Origin: an uncultured Eubacteriales bacterium
GTDB taxonomy: Bacteria; Bacillota; Clostridia; Peptostreptococcales; Anaerovoracaceae
Assembly (NCBI GenBank): GCA_902778565.1
Contig: CACYYH010000006.1
Location: forward strand, 1-52,794
Direction of reading: 5' to 3'
DNA length: 52,794 nt
Below the pieces are notes generated by a model. The model was not told the DNA's origin, searched no databases, and worked only from the letters and a program-made list of their open reading frames with translations. Both the position numbers and the translations under genes were made by a program. This document shows positions 25,156 through 34,221 of the stretch, one piece after another (position 1 is the first letter of the stretch; every line of letters begins with the position of its first letter).

Positions 25156-26529
25156 TTACAGAATGAATCCCAGAAGCAGGAAGAGGCCGCCGACGATGAT
25201 ACCGGAGACGATAAGGGTTATTACGCAATATCCCATGATGTCTCTTGCGGAAAGTCCTGCGATACCCAGAGCGGGAAGTGCCCAGAACGGCTGGATCATG
25301 TTGGTCCAGGAGTCGCCCCATGCAACTGACATTGCTGTTACAGCGGGGTTGGTTCCGATGGCATCGCCTGCAGGCATCATGATGGAACCCTGAACTGTCC
25401 ACTGTCCTCCGCCTGAAGGAATGAAGAAGTTGAGGAAACCGGATGCCAGGAATGAGAACAGCGGGTATGTCCTGATGGTGGAGATCTGTACGAAGAAATC
25501 GGAGATCACGATTGCCAGGGATTCGCCAGTGCCGCCTTCTGCAAGCTTGAATGTCATGATGCCCATGATTCCTGCATAGAAGGGGAACTGAAGGATGATA
25601 CCGGCAGCGCCTTTGCAGGCGTTCTCGATAGCCTTTACATAATTGATAGGTGTCTTGTGGAACAGGATACCTAAAATAAGGAAGATGAAGTTTACGGTGT
25701 TAAGGTCTACGTTGATGCCCTTGTTGATGAAGAACCATACCATGTAGATGATACCTGCGATAACGATGATGTAGGAGAGGATAGCGCTCTGCTCCATCTT
25801 TTCTGCAGGAGTCTCAGGTCTTGCGACCGTGATCTCACGTTCTTCAAGAAGACCGGGATCTACAAGATGAACTTCGTCGGGACCCGGGTGGATCTTAGCA
25901 AGTACGGCGGGCATGATGATAAGAACCAGCACGCACATAAGGATGTTCCACCATGAGAAGATGGTCTCTGTGATAGGAATAACGTCTGCTACATAGTCAC
26001 CTACAGCCCACTGTCCGGCGTCTGTGGTAGCTGTTGCTACTGCCAGAGGAATGGATCCGGAGAAACCGGCGTGCCATACAACGAATCCGGAATAAGCGGA
26101 AGCGATGAGCAGTCTGTAGTCAACGCCCTGGCACTGACGAGCGATCTCCTTAGCAAGGATAGCGCCTACAACCAGACCGAAGCCCCAGTTTACCCAGCAT
26201 GCGATGGTGGAGATGAAAGCGGTCATGAAGATAGCTTTCTTAGGGGAAGATGATGCAGCTTTAGCGATGGTTCTGATAACTCTCTTGATAGCAGGAGCGT
26301 TAGCAAAAGCATCTCCCAGAACGAGTACGAGTACCATCTGCATTGAGAATCCCAGGAGGGCCCAGACACCGCCGGCCCAACCCTTGATGATGATATCAAG
26401 AGGGGAAGCTCCTGTTGCAGGGATGGCACCAATGAATACGATGATGGTCAGTACAATACAAAAGATGTACGGATCGGGCAGGAAGCGGTTGACGAGTGAT
26501 ACGCAACCGTCTGTGAATTTCTTAAACAT
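25156..26529 (-). CDS. AtoE-family short-chain fatty acid transporter
   Basis: 457-aa polytopic protein matching the SCFA_trans/AtoE family over its length, with about 12 hydrophobic segments and the conserved stretches NWGFGLVVGAILAKE, WHAGFSGSIPL, FIPSGGGQW and WGDSWTNMIQPFWALP. It should move short-chain fatty acids such as butyrate or acetoacetate across the membrane. Monocistronic: own promoter (26619-26646), RBS AAAGGGTG, and terminator. Confidence 0.92.
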   Translation of the reverse strand: MFKKFTDGCVSLVNRFLPDPYIFCIVLTIIVFIGAIPATGASPLDIIIKGWAGGVWALLGFSMQMVLVLVLGDAFANAPAIKRVIRTIAKAASSSPKKAIFMTAFISTIACWVNWGFGLVVGAILAKEIARQCQGVDYRLLIASAYSGFVVWHAGFSGSIPLAVATATTDAGQWAVGDYVADVIPITETIFSWWNILMCVLVLIIMPAVLAKIHPGPDEVHLVDPGLLEEREITVARPETPAEKMEQSAILSYIIVIAGIIYMVWFFINKGINVDLNTVNFIFLILGILFHKTPINYVKAIENACKGAAGIILQFPFYAGIMGIMTFKLAEGGTGESLAIVISDFFVQISTIRTYPLFSFLASGFLNFFIPSGGGQWTVQGSIMMPAGDAIGTNPAVTAMSVAWGDSWTNMIQPFWALPALGIAGLSARDIMGYCVITLIVSGIIVGGLFLLLGFIL

Positions 26530-26618
26530 TAAGTCACCCTTTATAATTCCTTTCTATTAATAATTAATAAATGCCCCGCGGCAATGATAAGACCTATACC
26601 ATTGACCGCAATAATAAA

Positions 26619-26646
26619 AGTATAATACATGTGTATATTGCCACAA
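26619..26646 (-). promoter_or_regulatory. Promoter of the AtoE-type transporter gene
   Basis: Minus strand TTGTGG (26641-26646), 16-bp spacer, TATACT (26619-26624), giving a leader of about 85 nt. Confidence 0.55.
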
Positions 26647-26805
26647 ATTTGACAAAATTTCAATACCGTAGAGGCCTTGAGAGCCCTCATTTCATATGTA
26701 TTTTTTATAGTACATTTCATGCTGTTAAACCCATGGCTTTAATGTGACAGATATCAAGTCAGGATCCATAGCCGAAACACGTTAATAATGCCGAGCGGTT
26801 TCCTC

Positions 26806-26834
26806 TTGATAGAGGTGTTTTTTAGTTGTAAAAT
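26806..26834 (+). promoter_or_regulatory. Promoter of xpt, overlapping a T-tailed hairpin
   Basis: TTGATA (26806-26811), 17-bp spacer, TAAAAT (26829-26834). The -35 overlaps a small hairpin CCTCT-TGAT-AGAGG (26802-26815) followed by six Ts. The promoter reading is preferred; an attenuator with an upstream start is the alternative. Confidence 0.6.
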
Positions 26835-26886
26835 ATATTCTGTCGGGAACGTATAACGACCGAAATGATGTAATGGAGGTGCCGGT

Positions 26887-27462
26887 ATGGACAAACTCAA
26901 ACACAGAATACTGACGGAGGGCGTTGCTCTCGGATCTGACAGGATCAATGTGGACGGATTCATCAATCACAGGATCGATACGTCCTTCATGGATGAGATA
27001 GGCGAAGAGTTCGCCAGACGTTTTGCGGGCGTTAAGGTAGATAAAATACTGACGGTGGAGGCCAGCGGCATAGCCATCGCTGTTTCTGCTGCCAGATATT
27101 TCGGTTTCTGTCCGGTGGTGTTTGCCAAGAAAGCCAAGCCCAATACCATGAACGAGGGGGTATATCAGGCTCCCTGCATGTCCTTCACCAAGCAGACGCT
27201 GAACGAGATCACAGTAGCTAAAAAACACCTGTCCGAGGGTGAGAATGTACTCATAATCGACGACTTCCTTGCCCATGGCGAAGCTTCAAAGGCTCTTGCA
27301 TCCATAGTTGAGATGGCAGGAGCTCATGTTGCAGGTATCGGCATCGTGATATCAAAGGATTTCCAGGGCGGAAAGAAGGCTCTGGAGGACATGGGATACA
27401 GGGTCGAGACCCTTGCATCAGTGGCTGAAATGAACGACGGAAACATCAGATTTGCAGACTGA
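26887..27462 (+). CDS. xpt: Xanthine phosphoribosyltransferase
   Basis: 191-aa purine salvage enzyme converting xanthine (and possibly other oxopurines) plus PRPP to the nucleotide. The N terminus MDKLKHRILTEGVAL and NVDGFINHRID follow Bacillus Xpt closely, and the PRPP-binding motif is VLIIDDFLAHGEA (121-133). RBS GGAGGT. First gene of a purine block; a terminator separates it from the BMP operon. Confidence 0.94.
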   Translation: MDKLKHRILTEGVALGSDRINVDGFINHRIDTSFMDEIGEEFARRFAGVKVDKILTVEASGIAIAVSAARYFGFCPVVFAKKAKPNTMNEGVYQAPCMSFTKQTLNEITVAKKHLSEGENVLIIDDFLAHGEASKALASIVEMAGAHVAGIGIVISKDFQGGKKALEDMGYRVETLASVAEMNDGNIRFAD

Positions 27463-27510
27463 TTTTCAGTGCCTGATCGCTATGAAATGAATGTTTTATG
27501 AAACATCACA

Positions 27511-27547
27511 ACAGAGCGTTCGATTATTTGTGAACACTCTGTTTTTT
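27511..27547 (+). terminator. Terminator after xpt
   Basis: ACAGAG(c)GTTC pairs with GAAC(a)CTCTGT (27511-27521, 27532-27542), followed by six Ts. Confidence 0.82.
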
Positions 27548-27582
27548 ATGCAAAAATAATTCGGAAATACCCCATTTTTCAA

Positions 27583-27611
27583 TTGATAATGACCCCGAAA
27601 AAATGTATAAT
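27583..27611 (+). promoter_or_regulatory. Promoter of the BMP nucleoside ABC operon
   Basis: TTGATA (27583-27588), 17-bp spacer, perfect TATAAT (27606-27611). One of the strongest promoters in the window. Confidence 0.82.
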
Positions 27612-27670
27612 TAAAGGGTAAAAAATCACTGAAAATCAATAGTTTTTATTCGCAAAACAAGGAGAGAAAA

Positions 27671-28900
27671 ATGAAGAAATTTTTAGCAGTTCTGCTGGTT
27701 ATTTCCATGGTATTCTGCTTCGCAGCATGCGGCGGCGGATCCTCAAATGAAGGCGGAAGCGAAGAAGCAGGAGATACCGTATACCAGGTAGGTATGGTCT
27801 GCATCGGAGACGACAATGCAGCTTATGACAGAAACTTCTACATGGCTGCTGACGAAGCTCAGAAGATCCTGGCAGACAAGGGCATCAACATCGAATGGAC
27901 AAAGACCTACAATCACCCTGAAGGTGACCCGGTCGCTGTTGACTGTGAAGAACTTGCAGGCGCAGGATGCATCGCAGTATTCTGCAACTCCTATGGTATG
28001 GAGCCCGCAATGCTCACCGTTGCAGGAGATTATCCTGACACAGTATTCGTTGGGATGACCAATGAAGGTTCATGGAAAGATGACCTTGCTAACACCGTTA
28101 ATGCATTCCCTTCAATCTATGAAGGACGTTATCTTGCAGGCGTTGCTGCAGGCATGAAGCTTCAGGAAATGGTCGACAAGGGCGAGATCAAGGCTGAAGA
28201 AGCAGTTATCGGTTACGTTGGAGCTTACACCTTCGCAGAGGTTATCTCAGGATATACTTCCTTCTTCCTCGGCGCAAGATCTGTTTGCCCTTCCGCTACA
28301 ATGATGGTTGAGTTCATCGGCTCCTGGGGAGATCCCACTATGGAAGCTGCTGCAGCTCAGGACCTTATCGACAAGGGAGCCAAGCTGATCTCTCAGCACT
28401 CTGACTCCACCACACCTGCTACCACAGCTCAGTCCAACGGAGTTCCTCACGTAGGATACAACATCAGCATGTCTGACGTAGCTCCCGAGGCATCACTCAT
28501 CTCTTCAAGAATCGACTGGACAAACTATTTTGTATATGTTATCGAGACCATCGTTAACGGCGGTACTGTAGATCAGGATTACTGCCAGCACGGTCTTAAG
28601 GACGGCGACGTAGCTCTCACAGAACTCAACGAAGCTATCGCAGCTGAGGGAACTCAGGCTAAGCTTGATGAAGTAAGAGCTCAGATCGAATCCGGCGAGA
28701 TCCAGGTATTCGATACCTCCACATTCACCGTTGACGGTAAGGAAGTTACCACAGCATTTGCTCTTGACACAGACGGAGACTTTGCACCTGACAGCGAAGA
28801 GGCTGTATTTGACGGCGCATTCCATGAATCATACTTCCAGTCCGCTCCTTATTTCGCACTGAGGATAGACGGAATCAAACTGCTCAACGAAGCATACTAA
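27671..28900 (+). CDS. BMP-family nucleoside-binding lipoprotein
   Basis: 409-aa substrate-binding protein of a BmpA/PnrA-type ABC importer. A lipoprotein signal peptide (MKKFLAVLLVISM...) ends in lipobox CFAAC with Cys20, followed by a Gly/Ser/Glu-rich linker and the periplasmic-binding-like fold. Family substrates are purine nucleosides such as inosine and guanosine. RBS AAGGAGAG. A hairpin follows it at 28924-28950, before the ATPase gene, which is usual for binding proteins made in excess. Confidence 0.93.
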   Translation: MKKFLAVLLVISMVFCFAACGGGSSNEGGSEEAGDTVYQVGMVCIGDDNAAYDRNFYMAADEAQKILADKGINIEWTKTYNHPEGDPVAVDCEELAGAGCIAVFCNSYGMEPAMLTVAGDYPDTVFVGMTNEGSWKDDLANTVNAFPSIYEGRYLAGVAAGMKLQEMVDKGEIKAEEAVIGYVGAYTFAEVISGYTSFFLGARSVCPSATMMVEFIGSWGDPTMEAAAAQDLIDKGAKLISQHSDSTTPATTAQSNGVPHVGYNISMSDVAPEASLISSRIDWTNYFVYVIETIVNGGTVDQDYCQHGLKDGDVALTELNEAIAAEGTQAKLDEVRAQIESGEIQVFDTSTFTVDGKEVTTAFALDTDGDFAPDSEEAVFDGAFHESYFQSAPYFALRIDGIKLLNEAY

Positions 28901-28923
28901 TTTCGATAAAAATCAATATTTCC

Positions 28924-28954
28924 AAAAGAGGACTGCATAAGTCCTCTTTTGGGT
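28924..28954 (+). terminator. Partial terminator or stabilising hairpin inside the BMP operon
   Basis: AAAAGAGGAC/GTCCTCTTTT stem (28924-28933, 28941-28950), a 7-nt loop that can tighten by one T:A pair, then GGGTTTTC. The weak T tail suggests partial read-through and 3' protection of the lipoprotein mRNA. Confidence 0.65.
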
Positions 28955-29029
28955 TTTCAGTTACAGGAAGATTTTTTGCGGAGAAAGCCTTTTCCTGCAG
29001 GAAAAGTGAACTGTCGAAAGGAACACATT

Positions 29030-30565
29030 ATGTCAGAAACCACACATGCAGTGGAATTCAGAGGGATAAGCAAACGCTTCGGATCCATCCAGGCCAATGA
29101 TTCCGTTGACCTTTATCTGGACCGCGGTGTGATAATGTCTCTTTTGGGTGAGAACGGTTCGGGCAAGACCACTCTCATGAATATGCTGGCGGGCATATAT
29201 TTTCCGGATGAGGGCGAGATCCTCATCGATGGAAAGCCGGTCACCATCAAATCACCTGCAGATGCCTTTGAAAACAAAATAGGCATGATCCACCAGCACT
29301 TCAAACTGGTGGACGTATTTACGGCTGCTGAGAACATAGTCCTAGGACTTAAGGAGCAGGGCAAACTTGACAGAAAAGCGATATCAACCAGGGTAAAGGA
29401 GATCGGAGACAGATACGGCTTCGAGATCGACCCTGACAAAAAGATCTATGAAATGTCCGTATCCGAGAAACAGACTGTAGAGATCATCAAAGTGCTCTAC
29501 AGAGGGGCGGACATACTTATACTGGATGAACCTACAGCTGTGCTGACTCCCCAGGAGACCAGCAAGCTGTTCAAGATACTCAGGGCCATGAGGGACGACG
29601 GCAAGTCCATCATCCTCATAACCCATAAACTGAACGAAGTAATGGAGATCTCCGACGTGGTCGCAGTACTTCGCAAGGGCAAGTACATCGGAGCTGTCAA
29701 AACGGCGGAGACCAACGAAAAGGAACTCACCGAAATGATGGTGGGACACAAAGTCTCACTCAATATCGAGAGACCCGATCCCGTGGATCCCAAGCCCAGG
29801 CTGACGGTTGCAGGCCTTACCGTAAGGGACAGCGAAGGAATGGTCAAGCTGGATGACGTGGGCTTCATCGCCTACGGCGGAGAGATCCTGGGAATCGCAG
29901 GTATTGCAGGTTCCGGACAGAAGGAGCTTCTGGAATCCATTGCGGGACTTCGTCATATATCCAAGGGATCCATCATCTATACCCCAGAGGGAAAAAGCCC
30001 GGCTGAGCTTGTGGGAAAGACACCCATGGAGATCAAGGACGCCGGCGTTTCCCTGGCCTTCGTGCCTGAGGACCGACTGGGCATGGGCCTTGTAGGCGGC
30101 ATGGGAATGACAGGAAACATGATGCTCAGATCCTGGAACAAAGGAAAGAGCATTTTCGTAGATACCAAGGGTCCGGAAAAACTGGCGGAACAGGTTCTGG
30201 TGAACCTGGACGTCAAGACTCCCGGCATCGATTATCCGGTAAGGAAACTTTCCGGAGGAAACGTCCAGAAGGTACTGGTAGGACGTGAGATCGCCCAGGC
30301 GCCTTCGGTGCTCATGAGCGCATACGCAGTCCGCGGTCTGGACATCCATACTTCATTCACGATCTACAACATGATGACAGAGGAAAAGATGAAGGGCGTT
30401 GCGGTGATCTTCGTAGGAGAGGACCTGGACGTGCTTCTGGAACTCTGCGATAAGATCCTCGTCCTCTGCGGCGGTAAGGTCTCAGGCATCGTGGATGCCA
30501 GAACGACCACCAAAGAAGAAGTAGGTCTTCTGATGACAAAACTCGGCGGAAAGGAGGCAAACTAA
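29030..30565 (+). CDS. Nucleoside ABC importer, double ATPase subunit
   Basis: 511-aa protein with two ABC domains, as in sugar and nucleoside importers. Domain 1 has Walker A GENGSGKTT, a degenerate signature (MSVSEKQTVEI) and Walker B ILILDEPTAVLTP. Domain 2 has a degenerate P-loop (GIAGSGQKE), an intact signature LSGGNVQK, and SAYAVRGLD at the Walker B/D-loop, where many relatives have QPTRGLD. The frame is open from 28949, but AAAGGA and the family start place translation at the ATG at 29030. Confidence 0.92.
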   Translation: MSETTHAVEFRGISKRFGSIQANDSVDLYLDRGVIMSLLGENGSGKTTLMNMLAGIYFPDEGEILIDGKPVTIKSPADAFENKIGMIHQHFKLVDVFTAAENIVLGLKEQGKLDRKAISTRVKEIGDRYGFEIDPDKKIYEMSVSEKQTVEIIKVLYRGADILILDEPTAVLTPQETSKLFKILRAMRDDGKSIILITHKLNEVMEISDVVAVLRKGKYIGAVKTAETNEKELTEMMVGHKVSLNIERPDPVDPKPRLTVAGLTVRDSEGMVKLDDVGFIAYGGEILGIAGIAGSGQKELLESIAGLRHISKGSIIYTPEGKSPAELVGKTPMEIKDAGVSLAFVPEDRLGMGLVGGMGMTGNMMLRSWNKGKSIFVDTKGPEKLAEQVLVNLDVKTPGIDYPVRKLSGGNVQKVLVGREIAQAPSVLMSAYAVRGLDIHTSFTIYNMMTEEKMKGVAVIFVGEDLDVLLELCDKILVLCGGKVSGIVDARTTTKEEVGLLMTKLGGKEAN

Positions 30566-31696
30566 ATGAAAGAAAAAGAACCTCTTATCCGTCTTACTAA
30601 AAGACAGAACATGGCTAAGTCAAAGATCTGGCTCATCAGACTCGGAGCTTTGGTCTTCGCCATTATCCTGGGCGGACTGGTATTCCTCATCGCCGGAGCC
30701 AATCCTCTGACAGCTTACGGAACCATCCTTTCAGGTTCCCTGGGCAAAGTCACCGGAATCAGACAGGTTGTGAAGACCGCTGTTCCTCTTCTTGGAACTG
30801 CTCTGGCCCTGGCTCCCTGTTTCGCCATGAGATATTGGAACATCGGAGCTGAGGGACAGATCACCATGGGCGCCATGGCGGCTACGTTCTTTGCGCTGAA
30901 CATGGCCCATTCAATGCCTTCACCGGTGCTCCTCATCGTGATGGGTATCGCTTCCATCATATTCGGAGCTATCTGGGCAGGCATCCCCGCACTGTTCAAG
31001 GCAAGGTGGGGAACCAACGAGACTCTGTTCACACTGATGATGAACTATATAGCCATCGGTATAGTAGGCTGGCTTCAGGGCGGTCCCTGGGAAGGCAAAC
31101 CCGGATCGCAGATCATACCCATGTTCGATAATGCAGCCGTACTCCCCAAGGTTCTGGGAGTGCATATCGGCTGGATAATCGTGCTGGTGCTGACAGCCTT
31201 CATGTACGTTTACATGTCAAAGACCAAACACGGCTATGAGATCAAGGTCCTGGGTGAATCCGAGAATACCGCAAGGTATGCAGGAATGAACGTGACCAAG
31301 GTCACCATCAGAACTGCCTGCCTTTCTGGAGGCATCGCAGGACTGGTAGGCTTTATGGTTGCATCCGGCGCCAATCAGACACTGTACTCCGACGTTGCCG
31401 GAGGCGTAGGCTTCACAGCCATCACTGTAACATGGCTTGCTCAGCTGAATCCCTTCGCAATGGTAGCCATCTCACTTATGCTGGCAGTGCTTTCAAAGGG
31501 AGCCTCCAGTATCCAGACCAGCCTTGGAGTGCCCGCATCCATCTCGGACATCATCACCGGTATCATACTCCTTTGCATGCTGGGATGTGAATTCTTCATC
31601 AACTACAAGATGATCTTCAGAGGAAAAGAAGAGCATAAACACGCGGAGCCGGCAACGCCTGCCGTTAAGACCGCAGGAGAGGAGGCAGCGAAATGA
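30566..31696 (+). CDS. Nucleoside ABC importer permease 1
   Basis: 376-aa BPD_transp_2-type permease with about nine hydrophobic segments and the family stretches GAEGQITMGAMAA, GTNETLFTLMMNYIAIG and LGESENTARYAGM. It follows the ATPase stop directly (RBS AAGGAGG lies within that gene), and its last 4 nt overlap the second permease. Confidence 0.92.
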   Translation: MKEKEPLIRLTKRQNMAKSKIWLIRLGALVFAIILGGLVFLIAGANPLTAYGTILSGSLGKVTGIRQVVKTAVPLLGTALALAPCFAMRYWNIGAEGQITMGAMAATFFALNMAHSMPSPVLLIVMGIASIIFGAIWAGIPALFKARWGTNETLFTLMMNYIAIGIVGWLQGGPWEGKPGSQIIPMFDNAAVLPKVLGVHIGWIIVLVLTAFMYVYMSKTKHGYEIKVLGESENTARYAGMNVTKVTIRTACLSGGIAGLVGFMVASGANQTLYSDVAGGVGFTAITVTWLAQLNPFAMVAISLMLAVLSKGASSIQTSLGVPASISDIITGIILLCMLGCEFFINYKMIFRGKEEHKHAEPATPAVKTAGEEAAK

Positions 31697-32679
31697 GTTT
31701 CAATATCATAGGACTTATCAAGGCTGCCATCATCAATGGCACACCGCTTCTCTTCGGAACCTCCGGTGAGATACTTACAGAAAAATCAGGAAACCTGAAC
31801 CTGGGAGTTGAAGGCCTTATGTTCATGGGCGGAGCCTTCGGACTCATGGGAGCCTTCCTTTACGGAAATGCAGCAGGAGACAGCGCCAGCGGCGCAGTGG
31901 CTGTAGCCATCTCCCTCCTCTGTTCCTTCGGTATAGGCTGCATAGGATCACTGATCTTCAGCTTCCTGACCATAACCTTAAGAGCGAACCAGAACGTTAC
32001 CGGTCTTGCGCTTACCATCTTCGGTACCGGCGTAGGTCAGTTCGTGGGAGAACTCATGAGGATCAAAGTCGGCGGAAACGTAACCATTTCCAACGCGCTG
32101 AAAGCTGCTTTTGCGGAGCCCATACTTCCCGCAGCGCTGCAAAAGATCCCCGTGCTGGGACAGATACTCTTCAGCTACAACCTCTTCGTATATCTGGGAG
32201 TGATCATGGCTCTCGTCATGGCATGGTTCATGAAAAAGACCCGCAAGGGACTCTTCCTTGCGGCAGTCGGAGAGTCGCCGGCGACGGCTGATGCCGCCGG
32301 CATCAACGTCACCCGGTACAGATATCTGGCCACCGTCATCGGCGGCGGCATCAGCGCCGTAGGCGGCATGGTGTACACCATGACCATCGCCGGCTCCGTC
32401 TGGAACCACAGCGGTCTTTCAGGCGAGGGCTGGGTAGCCGTAGCTCTGGTTATCTTCTGTCTGTGGAGACCTATAAACGCGCTCTGGGGTTCAGCTCTCT
32501 TCGGAGCTCTGCTGATCCTTTACCTGAGACTGCCCATTCCTTTCCTGCCCACGCAGATCTACAAGATCGTACCTTACATTGCCACCGCTCTGGTGCTGAT
32601 CATGGTATCCATGAGACAGAGAAGGGAAGACCAGCCTCCGCAGGGTCTGGGTCTAAACTACTTCAGAGAAGACCGTTAA
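31693..32679 (+). CDS. Nucleoside ABC importer permease 2
   Basis: 328-aa BPD_transp_2-type permease, the usual partner of permease 1. Conserved stretches: TEKSGNLNLGVEGLMFMGG, LRANQNVTGLALTIFG and VGESPATADAAGINV. About nine hydrophobic segments. ATGA overlap with permease 1; RBS GGAGG. Confidence 0.92.
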   Translation: MSFNIIGLIKAAIINGTPLLFGTSGEILTEKSGNLNLGVEGLMFMGGAFGLMGAFLYGNAAGDSASGAVAVAISLLCSFGIGCIGSLIFSFLTITLRANQNVTGLALTIFGTGVGQFVGELMRIKVGGNVTISNALKAAFAEPILPAALQKIPVLGQILFSYNLFVYLGVIMALVMAWFMKKTRKGLFLAAVGESPATADAAGINVTRYRYLATVIGGGISAVGGMVYTMTIAGSVWNHSGLSGEGWVAVALVIFCLWRPINALWGSALFGALLILYLRLPIPFLPTQIYKIVPYIATALVLIMVSMRQRREDQPPQGLGLNYFREDR

Positions 32680-32724
32680 ACAGTCAATTATTGTATTTTG
32701 ATATAAAGAAAGGACTTATAAGTT

Positions 32725-34128
32725 ATGGACAAGTTTTTTGAGATCTCCAAAAGAGGTTCAACCGTAAGGACTGAGATCTTTGCAGGCCTTACCACGTTCT
32801 TTGCCATGGCCTACATCATCATCGTAAACCCCAACCAGATAACAGGTTTCAGTGAAGGCCTTGGAAACGTCTGGAACGCGGTCTACGTAGGTTCCATCCT
32901 TGTAGCCGTAGCAGGAACTCTCATCATGGGACTCTATGCCAAGATGCCTTTTGCACAGGCCTGCGGCATGGGACTCAACTCCTTCTTCTTCGTAAGTTTC
33001 ATTCTTCCGGAGCTTATGAACGGAGGAGATCCCGTTGAAGGCTATCATGCCGGACTCGTTATAGTATTCGTTTCAGGTCTTGTATTCCTGGTTCTTTCCA
33101 TTACTGGAGCCAGACAGTACATAGCCAAAGCAATGCCTCCGGCACTCAAGGTTTCTGTTTCCGCAGGTATCGGTCTCTTCATCGCTTACATCGGATTCCA
33201 GAACGTAGGCTTCATCCAGGACAATCAGTACACCCTGACTCAGCTGGTTGATATCCACGGAGCCATCGCCAACGGAGAACTCCTGAACGTCGTACCTGCC
33301 ATCCTCGGTTTCATAGGATTCCTTATCATCGTTATCCTTGGAAAGCGCGGAGTCAGAGGCAACGTTATTATCGGTATCTTTTCCACCGCACTTCTCTATT
33401 ATGTGATCGTCAGAGAAGCACCTCAATTCGATTACAGCCAGGTAGGACAGTCCTTTAGAGATTTCATTGACGTAGGAATTTTCGGAGTCTTCACTGCAGG
33501 ATCATGGCACGCTGCTTTCAGCCCTGAACTGGTAGGAGGAATGTTAGGCGGAATAATGCTTGTCGTAGCTTTCTGTCTGGTAGACATGTTCGATACCATC
33601 GGAACCCTCTATGGAACAGCATCCGAAGCAGATATGCTGGATGAAAACGGTGACCCCATCAACCTTGACAAGTGTATGATGGCAGACTCAACAGCCACAG
33701 TACTCGGAGCCATGCTCGGAACATCCACCTGCACAACCTTCGTTGAATCCGCAACAGGCGTATCCGCAGGCGGACGTACAGGTCTCACTTCAGTGACCGT
33801 TGCCATCTGCTTCTTCCTCTGCCTGTTCCTGACACCGCTTGCATCCGTTGTTCCCGCCTGCGCTACTGCTCCCGCACTTGTTTACGTAGGAGTTCTCATG
33901 CTGGGCAACATCAAGAAGATCGACATGACAGACCTCACATCCGCAGCAGTCGGATTCATGACGGTAATTTCCATGCTTCTCACATATTCCATCGCCAACG
34001 GCATCGGAATCGGAGCTATCACCTACACAGTTATCACCATCTTCACCGGAAAGTACAAAGCAAAAGACATTATGGTAACCATCATCGCACTGCTTTTCAT
34101 CCTGAAGTTCTGTATGATCACCATGTAA
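32725..34128 (+). CDS. AzgA-type NCS2 purine permease
   Basis: 467-aa secondary transporter with about 12-13 hydrophobic segments. AzgA-like signatures: STVRTEIFAGLTTFFAMAYI at the N terminus, GMGLNSFFF, DMFDTIGTLYG, and CTTFVESATGVSAGGRTGL. Family members import hypoxanthine, guanine or adenine. It follows the BMP operon by 45 bp; a possible extended -10 (TGATATAAA) lies in the gap, so partly separate transcription is possible. RBS AAAGGAC. Confidence 0.92.
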   Translation: MDKFFEISKRGSTVRTEIFAGLTTFFAMAYIIIVNPNQITGFSEGLGNVWNAVYVGSILVAVAGTLIMGLYAKMPFAQACGMGLNSFFFVSFILPELMNGGDPVEGYHAGLVIVFVSGLVFLVLSITGARQYIAKAMPPALKVSVSAGIGLFIAYIGFQNVGFIQDNQYTLTQLVDIHGAIANGELLNVVPAILGFIGFLIIVILGKRGVRGNVIIGIFSTALLYYVIVREAPQFDYSQVGQSFRDFIDVGIFGVFTAGSWHAAFSPELVGGMLGGIMLVVAFCLVDMFDTIGTLYGTASEADMLDENGDPINLDKCMMADSTATVLGAMLGTSTCTTFVESATGVSAGGRTGLTSVTVAICFFLCLFLTPLASVVPACATAPALVYVGVLMLGNIKKIDMTDLTSAAVGFMTVISMLLTYSIANGIGIGAITYTVITIFTGKYKAKDIMVTIIALLFILKFCMITM

Positions 34129-34142
34129 TAATCAAAAACACG

Positions 34143-34172
34143 CGCAGCATCGCAATGATGCTGCGTTTTTTT
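34143..34172 (+). terminator. Terminator after the purine permease gene
   Basis: CGCAGCATC/GATGCTGCG stem (34143-34151, 34157-34165) with seven Ts. Confidence 0.9.
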
Positions 34173-34183
34173 ATGCAAAATCA

Positions 34184-34212
34184 TTGGACAAATTTCAGTA
34201 AGAATATATAAT
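34184..34212 (+). promoter_or_regulatory. Promoter placed almost on the start codon of the EamA gene
   Basis: TTGGAC (34184-34189), 17-bp spacer, TATAAT (34207-34212). Expected transcription start is about 34219-34220, within 3 nt of the GTG/ATG start codons. Confidence 0.72.
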
Positions 34213-34221
34213 AGTTTTGTG

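Larger units (their letters stand above)
26530..26886. other. Divergent intergenic region between the AtoE gene and xpt
   Basis: 357 bp without a gene. The left part carries the AtoE promoter. About 26650-26800 holds weak dyads (GAGG...CCTC near 26671-26688; GGCT...AGCC near 26733-26772) of no recognised family. The right end has a promoter for xpt overlapping a small T-tailed hairpin. I looked for a purine aptamer ahead of xpt and did not find its conserved loop sequences. Confidence 0.6.

Noticed and set aside
26640..26880. Purine riboswitch before xpt
   Set aside because: The conserved loop and junction sequences of the purine aptamer are absent; a direct promoter explains the region better.
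28949..29029. N-terminal extension of the ABC ATPase
   Set aside because: The extra 27 codons cover an intergenic hairpin and have no family match; AAAGGA supports the ATG at 29030.
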